This document shows positions 9,653-20,793 of a stretch of DNA of 64,000 nucleotides, piece after piece (within the stretch, counting starts at the first letter, position 1; the number at the start of each line of letters is the position of its first letter). This stretch comes from Salminus brasiliensis (lineage: Eukaryota; Chordata; Actinopteri; Characiformes; Bryconidae), in NCBI RefSeq assembly GCF_030463535.1, contig NC_132891.1, forward strand, positions 9,173,449 to 9,237,448, written 5' to 3'. The notes under the pieces were generated by a model. The model saw nothing but the letters and a program-made list of their open reading frames with translations. It did no database searches and was not told the origin of the DNA. The position numbers were made by a program, and so were the translations under genes.

Positions 9653-9712
9653 CTTAAAGCATCCAGGTGGCTCCAGGTGAGCGTAGCAGTATGTTGTGGT
9701 CACACTGAGATG
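9653..9712 (-). other. Candidate 5' UTR first exon of the unknown peptide gene
   Basis: On the minus strand a strong donor (GCTTTAAG|GTAAGAC) ends at 9653, and an ATAAAA box at 9740-9735 would place transcription start near 9710. Together with the acceptor just before the coding start at 8300 this gives a short non-coding first exon and a 1.35-kb first intron. Predicted from signals only. Confidence 0.4.
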
Positions 9713-9734
9713 GAAATGTCCTCAACTTCCACAG

Positions 9735-9740
9735 TTTTAT
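9735..9740 (-). promoter_or_regulatory. Candidate TATA-like box of the unknown peptide gene
   Basis: CACATAAAACTG on the minus strand, about 28 bp before the predicted first exon. Another TATA-like word (CTTTATAG) lies at 9813-9806. Confidence 0.35.
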
Positions 9741-9943
9741 GTGCAATGTGGCATAGAGATGTTCTGCTTAGGTAGCCCTGACCAATCCCTACGAGCAGTG
9801 CAGCACTATAAAGGTCCAGAGGGCACTTACCTGGCCCATAAACTCTGAGTGTGACTCACCCCATCAAGTCCCCAGGTCCAGCACACTCTATTAATCTGTA
9901 AATGCATCCGCAGCAAATAAAAAAAAAAGAAGAAGAAGACAAA

Positions 9944-9962
9944 ACACACACACACACACATA

Positions 9963-10006
<44 letters not shown>
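9944..10006. repeat. (CA)n microsatellite
   Basis: About 30 CA repeats with two CATA interruptions, preceded by an A/GAA-rich tract. The CVCVCV open frames here are artefacts of this repeat. Confidence 0.95.
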
Positions 10007-10008
<2 letters not shown>

Positions 10009-10009
10009 A

Positions 10010-11060
10010 GAATGCATGCTCAGCACAAAGCCACAATTATAAAAATAGTGTAAAATGGACATCAGCAGGCCATGCATATTACAACAGCCTTGAGGTGATC
10101 TAACAGCTCAACCAGAGAGTTCAGTGTAGTCAAGTTTGGTGTCGGCAGTTTGCTTCTTTAGTTTTCAACAAAATAAATAATTGACTGCCTAAATCCTCCT
10201 ATAAGCAAAGTTCATGTCCATGGAAAAAGAAGACAATGGTGCAATGGTACCGAGGCCCAGCAGGTGGCACAGTTGGACTGACTGACTTGAGCTTTGACAT
10301 CCACTGGGAAATGACAGTAACCTGAAGTGTTTCCAGCAGGAGTGTAAAACCACATCTTCCTTCTCAGAGGAAAAAAATCCCTCAATTCTACTGTAGTTCA
10401 ATAAGGATTATCCTTAAACTTAGTCTCAAGTAATTAATAACATTAAGTGCAGTAGGGGGCAGAAACACCGCCTGTGACATTAGCATCATATATAAAGAAG
10501 CACAGGAATTACACAGTTACATTGGCAACCCTTTCTGTTTCCTACAAGAAAAGGACCGGACATTGTCTGCCCTTATATATTCTCTACAAAATGTTATATG
10601 TGAATAGATTTTTATATAGAATGCACTGAATGCTAAGTAGCGTCCTTAACTTATTTCATTTTTCTACTTTCCAGTGTGACAGACTAGAAAAGTATGTTAC
10701 ATGCAATAAATAATACATTTTTGGTATAATTATAGGATTTGGTATATTGGTAGGAAATGGCCAGGCTTCTCATGAACTCTCGTTGGTAACGCTGACTTTA
10801 CATTCTCCTCAGATATTCCCACTTATGAGTTTAAGGCCGTAAGCAGGCTATGACCAATTGTATGTTCCAAGGTAGTAGTCAGAAAAAATGGGAATGGGAA
10901 ACAACATTTTGGAGAAAAATAGGCAAATATAGCATTAAGAGCCCTGCCCAAGGCCTCATATTGGTGTAGTAGGGTGTGCTTACCTGGCCTAGGGAATGAA
11001 CCAGAGAGGGCAGTGTTACTGTTATCCACTACACTACGCCAATCTCAGGTAAACGTAACT
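10010..11060. other. Intergenic DNA, nothing recognised
   Basis: No coding exon or repeat that I can name. Upstream (5') of the minus-strand peptide gene, possibly beyond the 3' end of camta1. Confidence 0.4.
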
Positions 11061-11065
11061 CAGGT

Positions 11066-11495
11066 AAATTTACATTTACATTTACATTTATGGCATTTAG
11101 CAGACGCTCTTATCCAGAGCAACTTACAAAAGTGCTTTGCTATTTACCCAAGAAAAACCTCAGCTGGTTAGAATAGGCTAATAGTTCAAAGATACCTCAA
11201 GCACAAGTCAATTAGGTGACCACTCTGCTAATCGCCCAAGTATTCTCTGAAAAGGAGGGCCTTCAGTCTGCATTTGAAGACAGCGAGCGACTCGGCCGTT
11301 CGGACACCCAGGGGAAGCTCGTTCCACCACTTTGGTGCCAGGACAGAAAAAAGCTGTGGATTTTGAGGGATGGCAGGTTGAGCCGAGCCATACTTGAAGC
11401 TCTAAGGGCTCTAGGTGCGGATCGGCTTTTGACCACTGCCATCAAGTATGGAGGGGCTGGTCCATTCATGGCTTTGTAGGCCAGTGTCAGGGTAA
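11066..11495 (-). mobile_element. L2-like LINE 3' end (minus strand)
   Basis: On the minus strand it reads the C-terminal part of a non-LTR reverse transcriptase protein (NGPAPPYLMAVVKSRS, then ASSMARLNLPSLKIHS, decayed) and ends in GTAAGTTGCTCTGGATAAGA, GCGTCTGCTAAATGCC and a (TGTAAA)n tail. The same 3' end occurs in opposite orientation at 58.56-59.02 kb. Broken by frameshifts and 5'-truncated as usual for LINEs. Confidence 0.7.
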
Positions 11496-14400
11496 ATGGT
11501 CATATATGACATTAATTAATCCTGTATAGCTTTACGCTTACATTAACGTACACAAACATCTTAATGAAAACGTTCACTCAAGAGCATCGTTTTCGTCATT
11601 TTCCCCCTTTTTATTATTTTACAGCAGAAAGAATATAAAGCATTCAGAAAACATCTTTCATATTTTAAGGGCAATTCAAAACATTTTGCATGGCTTCAGC
11701 AGCTGAGTTCTCTTTTTTTTAACATATCCATCGATTCAGTGACGGTTTTACATGCACAATTACAAAAATAAAACTTACAAACTAGGGAAGGGGAGAAAGA
11801 AATACAAATCAGTTGTATTACACAAATTAAAAAATCATAAGAAATAAACAAACAGCGGAACCAATTGGAGGGGAGGGAAGGAAAAGGGCTACATAACAGG
11901 GAAAGACAAGAGAGAAAGACAGCTAGAGAGGAGAGAAAAAGAGATCTAACACTAGTTATACATGCAAAGTGTCAAGGACCCCCAGTAGCCTGGAATAAAA
12001 GCAGGGCCGCTATTTTTCTGGGTTTTGGAAGTGATGAAAACGTGCAGATCCGTAAAAGGGTGTCCTATAAACTGCTGTCCATAAACTAGGCCTACTGAAC
12101 GCTAATCTCGCAATAGCCTACTGGCATTTTGCATAAGTTGAAAGTCAACTGCATTGTGTCCAATTGGCGTTTCGTTTTTGTGTCTCCATTAGGTCTGCAG
12201 GTCTCGACTTCGTAAGACATGTTTATTGCTCTGTGTCCACAAATGGAGAACTTTGTGGGACGGATTTGGACTGGGTTATCTCTGTGTGCCTTCATCAGTG
12301 TGGGTGCAGCTAACAGAAGAGGAGGAAAGGTAGTCTCGGTAATGACGAAAAACGTGACACAGAAACTAGAAGCTAGAAACCTCGGCTAGGTGCCTGTGAG
12401 CTGAGCCTTAGGCCTAGCATGATTACAGACCATGTTCTGAGGAGGTTCATTTGGCATTTCAGGTGCTCAGAAGAACACTGTCTATCTTGCTAACCGCTAA
12501 CCGTGGTCATGCTAATATTTCTCAAGCACCCTGTTTCTAAACGGTAAAGTAAAAAGTCACAGAAAGGAAAATCAGGTCAATGCTTTTATTTACGCTGTAA
12601 TTCCGTTCATACGCTATGTCTATCAATGGCAGTGTTTCGGTCTGAAATGTTAGCTAGCTAGCATATACAAGGACTGTAGCACTATTTAGCTTTCTGCTAC
12701 CAGGGACGCCAATCTCTCTAAAGTGGGATAGAGAACGGAACCGCCACGTTTGATGGGTTCTTTTCAGGGACAGTGGTTGTTTTGTTTTTTTCGTCTATGG
12801 TACAACACATTAGCCCATGTGGTAAAAATGAATAGCATGAAAATAATCAAAATCACAGTAATTTGATCAAGACTGGCTCTGGCTCTTATTTTTTATTTTT
12901 TGCCCCCCAGTAAGCAGCAGCTGATTCTCCAGTGACCTGCTCCACTTCCCCCTCCCTAGTTTTGGCACCCTGAGTAAAAATACAAAAGTGAGGCTAACTC
13001 TTTCACTACCCTAGGAGATTTACTCAAGAGGTCGCAGTTACCGGCTGCCCGCCACTCGCGAGTGCGACGGCCACTCCGGCACGTTTAGCTTAGGTATGGA
13101 CACAGCACTGCACGTGTCGCACGCATGTGTGCAAGTGGACGTCGTGAAGATGCAAAGAGAGTTTTGACCAGCTGAAGTGACCCGAAAGATAAAGAATGTA
13201 ATGAATCTGAAGTGATTTTTCAACGTAAAACTCAAGCGTAAAACCTCGTTTGAGAAACATCTGTGCCTCCCACAGGAAATGAGAATACTGATAGGTGCCC
13301 ATGGATCGACTTCGCTGTAGTCTCTCATCTGCCGTTCATTTTGAGGCCCCCTGTCATTCTTCAAGGTTTCTAAATGAGCTACTAAACCAACGTCGCCTTA
13401 CAGAACATTATTTCTTCAACAAGTCTACCTGACTACCGAATCTACAAAAATAAGCATGCTTTGGGTGCGCTTTTACCACCCTGTTATCTATGTTTCCCAT
13501 GCAAGCATAATAAGACCTTCTCAGGTGGCCGCAGCGGTGCAATAGCCGACAACCTAAACTGCTTCTGGAATGAATGGACGCAAGGCAATGACCACAGGAC
13601 TGTAGATGAAGTCCCCATGGTTTCGACTGGCAGTTCCAATAGGCTTCAGGTGAGCAAACCGGGCGTATGGGTATGTTGCGTTACAGAAACAGATAAAACC
13701 AGGGTTTGTTTTTTTAAAAAAGGGGAAAGAAAAAAGACATGGTTGCATAAAGGAACCTCAATATGTTGGAGAATGGAGTTACCTTTACATTACCCAAGTC
13801 GCCATTCATTGCTAGGTTCAATTTATCCACTTGTTTGTACATTGCATGCTGACTGAAATTTGCTGCAGTTAACATATGATTAGGCACTTCCCACATGAAC
13901 ACTCTAAACACATGATGTACACACACATCTCCAACTAACATATAAAAAACCTATACATAATACTGTAAAAATGAACATTTTAACAATGTCTTAAAGGGAA
14001 ACTGAAATAAAATAAATACACAAAAATGCACAGAATATTTCCCTTTTTTAAAAAAAAGCACTATTTATGTGTTCCCTTCAATTATTATTATGTACTGGAA
14101 TTTATGTCCCGGTCAGACTCCCATTCTCTAGTAAGAAGGTCCTCCTTCAAAGCTGCTGGAACATGACGAAAGCTGCTTTAGCGCCTAAATAAATGTGCAA
14201 ACCCCTGGTTCCAAGCCAAAGCTCAACATTGGCCAAACCTTTAAACCTTTGGGTGTCTGTCAGAATACCGCGATGCCGTCGGCTTTAGCACGGAAGAGTC
14301 CTACATGCTCCAACAGCATCGCCTGCCTTTTCTTTTAGTGTTTTAGAGGTCATTCATCGTTTAAAAAGGGAGCATAGATTAGACCCCAATCAGGCAGCAG

Positions 14401-16480
14401 CACTGTAGTTTCAGTGTCTCAGTGAGAGATTTATCAACAGTTCATTTCTCATTAATGTGTCATTTTACGCACTCATGGCTGGAATGGAAATACAAACAAA
14501 CAAACAAACAAGAAGAGCTCTAAATGAATCAGATTTATATAATGAGACAATAAAAAGGGCAATGTGGGAGACTTAAAGGCTACTTCTCACAAACTCTACC
14601 CTCTGTGGCACTTTCCACGTTCACTGGTCAGTGGTGATGAGATGACGAGAGTTAATGTTAGTCTTACTGAGTGTATGATTATCTGTTCAGCAAAGATGAA
14701 CTTAATTGTTCTCGTTAAGCAGTAGCATTCACATTACTTGGCACCAATGGCGAAAAAGACTCTTGGTAGCCCGATAAAACAAACCGATGTAAACATAACC
14801 TTTTTCGTCTAATGATAATGCTGTTTTTCTTCTACCTCATAAGTACGGTATTGTTCATATTTGCAGTAAGGTCATGCTTCAGCAAAATGTTCTTCTCAAG
14901 AACATTCAAAAGTAAAATAAAATACTCTTATAGTGAAATAGTTTTACAGAGCATAGCCACTAATGCTTCTTCTTCTTTTTTTTGTTTCGTTTTGTAAATC
15001 ATTGTTTTTTTGTTCTTGTATCTTTGATTTTCATGCACATAGCTCATCTTTATCCCAGGTATTTACAATATATACAAAACAATACAACCATACTTATTAG
15101 GCATTCAAACAAAACTATACAAATATTCAGATTTCAACTCTGACCTGTTTTGACCCCTTATAATGAATAAAATAATATATTTCTAAAATACAATCCCGTT
15201 CAGATAAATGTTTTGCTTCACGTACTGTACCAACGACCCTCTTTATGTACAGAAACCGCTCCATTGTCAAAAATATGGATTTGTCTAACCCCTTGCTACA
15301 GGGTTAGCTTAGGGACCCTACAGAGAATCTCTAAGATATCAAGGCAATGTATGTGATCTTCCCTTCAGAGGCCTAAAAAGCCTGTGAAGTTGGTTTCAAC
15401 AGAACAAGAGCATCATCAATGACTATTACAAGAATAACGAAAATGAGGCCTTGTTTTAACCCCCTAAAAAAAACATTTACACAAGGCGACTGAAAATCCA
15501 TTGCGACTCCATAGCCATCCATAGCCAATAGCAATGGCGTTTAGTGTCTCCATTACATTCATGGAGATTAAAAGTAAATTGAAGGATAGAGACCTAATGT
15601 TTCGCCTAGAGGCATGTCGGTTTTCATATTTGCACTGATTTCGCTCGTTACATTTTGCTGACCCAGACAGGGCTTAGTCCGGTTCAAAGCTCAGCACCGA
15701 ACCGATTCAAGCCTAGATCACAACAAAACCAAGAAACTACATGAATTCAAATAATAGTCATTCTTTTTTTCCTTAATTTGACCTCAATCAACCTCTAGAC
15801 CAAAATGTGACCTATATGTGCTCTCCTACATTCATAGGTTGTCCCATCTCTTCAGCAATACGATGGCCTGCAGCTGTGTGGAAGAATTAAGGGAGATTTT
15901 TTTAACGAATGTATTTGTATGCTTATGAACTGAATAATGTGCAGAAGATGGAACAATGGATTCCCAACCTTATTTTTCTTTTGGTAACAACTCAAAGCTC
16001 ACCAATTCTTCTTCTTTTTTTTTTACACAATGAAATACAATTCGAGCCAGGTCCTGCCAGGTTTCTGCATTGATTCCATATTTTTTCCACTGTCTCTCCA
16101 GCATTCTTTATCTTCTTTCCAGGGTTCCTCCAGCGGATTCAGTCTCTTTCCAGCGTACTTTCCCAGCAAAACGTTTTTGATGCGCTCCAAAAAACCAAAC
16201 TAGTCCATGAAAAAAGTGCAAAAAATGCCACGAAGCAAATGTTCTTCCTCCAGTAAGTTGGCTCTTTCCCTCATAAAAGAAAGACAAAAGGAAGAAAAGA
16301 TATGAAAAAAAAAACAACAAAAAAAAAAACGCTGTTGTATAGTAGCAGGATTCAGTAGTACTGTATAGTTAAGAGTTGTAGTCTTCCCGCTGAATTTCTT
16401 TTACTTTTTTTAATCATTTTTTTCCTCTTGTAAAACGTCTGGTTGAAACAGAAAAACACAAAAAAGTCTGGAGAGTGATG
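11496..16480 (-). other. camta1: Probable camta1 3' UTR plus intergenic DNA
   Basis: No coding exon is recognised between the camta1 stop codons and the LINE tail. Minus-strand AATAAA words at 12,590-12,585 and 11,615-11,610 are candidate cleavage signals, which would imply a 3' UTR of about 3.9 or 4.9 kb. A long 3' UTR is plausible for this gene, but its end cannot be fixed from sequence. Short open frames here, including one of 131 codons on the plus strand at 13.46 kb, show no splice or family support. Confidence 0.4.
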
Positions 16481-16544
16481 TCACATTGTGAGGGGGCTCT
16501 TCTGGATACTCTCATGTTCCCTGGCCTTTCTCAATTCGCTCACT
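16481..16544 (-). CDS. camta1: camta1 last exon, two usable reading frames
   Basis: The acceptor GTTTTTCAG precedes the exon at 16544. If the microexon at 20.85 kb is skipped, the frame reads VSELRKAREHESIQKSPLTM and stops at 16483-16481. If it is included, the frame shifts and reads SERIEKGQGT, stopping at 16514-16512. The second form equals the C-terminus I recall for human CAMTA1; the first resembles the tail of CAMTA2. Both look like real alternatives. Confidence 0.85.
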
Positions 16545-18831
16545 CTGAAAAACAACACATCAGGGTCAATATACACAACGGCTGTTAGAAATCCTTCTCA
16601 AGATACAAGATGAGATGGTCAGTAGGTGCTTTTTTTGTCTTTGCATCCAGCACAGCAATCCCAGTGTCTTTGACCAGCTTATAGGAGTGTTATGATCACT
16701 TTAACTCTTGAACATTTTTAACTTTTTTTTTCAGATACTGGAGGTTACAAGACAATATGAGATTTGAATCAAATACAGTTATATTACATATAATAGTATT
16801 ACAAAATAATAATTCTGATATCAGATATACTGACATAAGTTGGAATGGCTTCCGATGTTCTGTTAAAAAACTTGATGATACTCCTAAAAGAGACACCGTC
16901 AAAAGTCAGAATGGAAAAAGTACACTGCACTCAAACCCAAAAGCATTTACAACTTATGTGTCTTTAGAATATTCCTTATTTATTTATGCTTTTATCAAGC
17001 ATTGATATTGACTTTTCTATTTTTTCCATTTTATAAATAGATAAATACAGTAGTTTGGTATTTTAAACCCTAAAACATTTTTTTCTGGCATTTCCACATA
17101 ATAATAAATCATATCATGGTGTAAAAACCCATATATTGTTCAATCATTATCTCATTAGACTTCCACCAGCTCAGGCTGTGAAAAAAGCAGTGGCTCAGAT
17201 TCATCAAACCTAACAGTAACCACACTATACTGCATGAAATGACCCGAACAATTAATAACTCATATCTCATTCACAAAGTCACCATGGTGGTGATCAGCAC
17301 ACTGCTCGCCCTAATGCTGTGGCATTTTTACACACTGCCCAGGTAAAAGTCATCCAAAGTCCACATTAATGCATTTGTGCATATTCAATTCAGGTACCAA
17401 AGCATGCCCAAAATCTCAGGTCCAGAATCAGAGCCACAAAAATGCTAAAAAAGAAGCAAAAGGTACTGTAAAAAATGTACAAATCTTACATAACAATATA
17501 AACATGGTATCTAATGTAGAAATAGCTTCTATCTACTGACCTAAGTGGCCAGAATTATGAGGACCTTTAGTGCATGATATTGTGCTTTTTAATTACTGTC
17601 AGGACAGGGCATTAGACTGTACTGAGAATTGTGCATGTGCCCTGAGATACTTAAAGTCAAGCTCTTCTTAACTGTAGTTGCAATGAAATTTGGTAGTGCA
17701 GCAAATCACACAAACAGTAAAACATGCCAATGGTCCACATTCACGAATCAGGAAATGTGCTGGGGGTATCTGCTCTTAACATCATGGTAAACTGGGAGTG
17801 TTTTATGAATCTTGCCCAGTATTGGATCGCAGAACTTAAATCAATTAAAATATGCTACTATGCAGGTGTGGAGATGGCAGGGAAATAATTCAACGTTTTG
17901 TCTGTGCGACCACCTTAAGAATTATACAGCCACACACCTTTTGTGTGTGTTTTTCAATAGTGAGGTATCATCTCCATGCCCGATCTTGTCTTAAGTGTCC
18001 TTGTTATTCTAGCTCTACAACTGTGAGCCAGCCCTCTTTGAACTTGTCCCATTTTCTTCATAGTCTCACCTTGCAAGTTTCATTCCTAACCTGATATATA
18101 GAGCAAACAGCTTAAAATAGTCTGCATGCTTCATTGGATTCATAAACTCCAAAGGGGAAGCATCAAAGTTCTCCCTCCTCCCTTCATTCACAGCAGGATA
18201 AAGCTGTCTTGCTCAGGCTGGAGTTAACAGTGCTCTGTGGAAGCCAGTTCCCTCAAGTTGCTTAAAATCCTCAAATCAAGTGCATAATTTATTACATGGG
18301 GAAGAACTCTGCTGATCTTGACAATGGCCAGATGATCTTTCACAACACAGCAATAATGAGAGTGAAGCGGTTGGCTCCCGCCAGTGCACACGTGTCATAT
18401 CATAACATCACACGCTTTTCAGGAGTCACTCAGAATAACCCGAACATATGTATGCTAGCAAAGACAGCCAGCTGTTCATTCTGTACACCCTTCAGTAGTG
18501 ACACATCATTCTCAGCATGCCTGTAGGTCAGAGAGCAAGGCCTGTGGTCATCTTCCGTCATGCAACACAGGCAACACTGTACATTCTCTTACTCTTTATT
18601 AGGGCTGTCACGATTACCCGATTACAGTAGTCTTGGGTTGAAAGGTACCTTCTCTCTTTTATTTTTTTTAATATAACTGATGTAAACAAAACCTCATTTG
18701 ATTCAAAGTATTGATTGATCCAGTCATCTTGAAATGTTCATGTAAAAGGTAGCTAAATATATAAACTGTACAATAATACATACATTAAAAAGAGAGTTAA
18801 AAAAGAATGTCATGAGTTGTATGTTTTATCA

Positions 18832-18869
<38 letters not shown>

Positions 18870-19979
18870 TAATTAATAATTTTTTTGTCCAATTGTTTTG
18901 GTACTGCCAATTATCCCACCCGTTCATAGAACTAGCAACATCTCCTCTGAAACAAAATGCAAAATCAGCCACCATCTCTTTTCTAACTGCAGCCGATGTT
19001 GCATTCCCAAGCAGCTATGCTATGCCTACATCGTCCTACATCGCCTAATAGTGATGAGGGGAGTGAGCTCCATATACCCACCCCGGAGAGAGCACGGCCA
19101 ATTGTGCTCTCTCAGACTCCGGCTGCTGATGGTGAAGCAGCATGGCTTGGGATTCGCACCCCCAGGCTCATTACACTGCTGAGCCACACAGAGCCTGGAG
19201 GTACGAGGTTTAGAATAATAATAAAATATATAAATACAGCCAAGAGAATATGTTCATCAACAGAGTTACTGAAATGGCGGTTTGGAAAAACACAGTTTTG
19301 AACACAGGTAAGAACACAGGTTTGGTTGCTGACGTCTCCACTGTACTGTACTGTACTAATTCAGTGCCTCCACCAGCTCACCTGATTTATGTTAGTGATT
19401 AAATTGGATGACTGGGTAGATTAAAGTAGGTGTTAGATGAGAGCTGTAAATTCAGGCCTTCCTTGGGGACAGCTTTGGAAATCGTTGATCTAACACACTC
19501 ATCAAATCACAATGTACTGTTTATTAGGTTATTTTTGTGTTTATTGTAATATGAGTGCTTTTGAACAAACACTTACTGCCCACTTACTGCATTTTTAATG
19601 AAGTATTTTAAAGGCAGCTAGGTTTAACTTTTTACAATTGATTATTTTGGACTCTGTGGTTTGCTTTTGTTTTGCCGTTTTGTCCATTTTACTCAATTAT
19701 TTATAAAAATAATCGGTATAGTAATTTATTACTAATAAAGTTGATAGTGACAGCCCTACTCTGCATACACCTTTATAACAACCCCATAACAACACACAAA
19801 AAGAGGCAGCCATTTCTCAGTCTGAGGAAGCTGTTGCTTTTTTATTGTGGCAGTTTCACTGTGGTTAGTTTACGACAATTTGCCGTACTTTCTCTTATTT
19901 CGAGCTTCTCAGTCCATTTGTCCAGTCGGCAGCTGTCATGCAAGCAGGCATCAAGCAACAGAGGGTAGAAAGACAGAGG

Positions 19980-20014
<35 letters not shown>

Positions 20015-20753
20015 CAAGAATAAGAAAGTGACATCTTATGCAAAAGTTTTGGGACCCTTTACCAAATGACACACACGTTTTTAGAAGTAATCACAGTTTC
20101 TGTAGGTAATCAAGGCCTATTCACACCAAGTATGATTCTGAACATAGTGGAACCCTTAAAATAGCACTTTTTGGCTATAATCAGCAAGAAAATAAAAACT
20201 GTATTTATGAAAAAAGCACCCTGCCTAGGGGTGGACCTTGCAAACACTTGCATAGGGGTGGATATATCATGCTTTGGAGTTGTATTGCAGTATCCAGTGG
20301 CATTGGCAGTATTGCACAGGTGGAGGCTGGAATGGATTCCACAAAATACTGCCAACCTTGGATGCACAAATCTAAACTGTTAAATCTGTTAAAAGGCTAA
20401 CGATGAACAGCTTCTACTACAGGACAGTGGTCCAGATCCACCATGGACTACCTGAAGAAACAAACTAAGACTTTTCACATTACCATCACAGTTCCCTGAC
20501 CTAAACAGACTTTAAAACTGCAGGTTTTCTGCAAAGAAATCTGCATTTTATGTTATGTTATAAGGACAGAGATTCGCTATTTGATTAGCTACAGACGCTG
20601 TGTTTACTAATTCTCTTTAAAATGACGATTAAATGGTTCATTTGTCCAAGGGTGCCCAAACTTTCGCAAAAGACTGTTTATGAAAGAGAGAATGGAGAGA
20701 GGCAGGTGTGGGGTATATGACTTCAGAAAGAAGAAGAAAGGAAAAGGACAGTG

Positions 20754-20793
<40 letters not shown>

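Larger units (their letters stand above)
18600..19758. mobile_element. hAT-like non-autonomous transposon with nested SINE
   Basis: Left end TAGGGCTGTCACGATTA, right end ATAGTGACAGCCCTA (inverted). The flanks CTCTTTAT (18592-18599) and CTCTGCAT (19759-19766) look like an 8-bp target-site duplication with two differences, as expected for hAT. A SINE copy sits inside at 18.9-19.2 kb, next to a (TTA)n run. No transposase remnant is seen. In the last camta1 intron. Confidence 0.6.

Noticed and set aside
11216..11479. 87-codon plus-strand frame and 68-codon minus-strand frame
   Set aside because: Lie in the L2-like LINE 3' end; the minus strand is the decayed reverse-transcriptase C-terminus, not a host gene.
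13461..13856. 131-codon plus-strand frame
   Set aside because: No family resemblance, splice sites or homologous phrases; probably chance within the camta1 3' flank.
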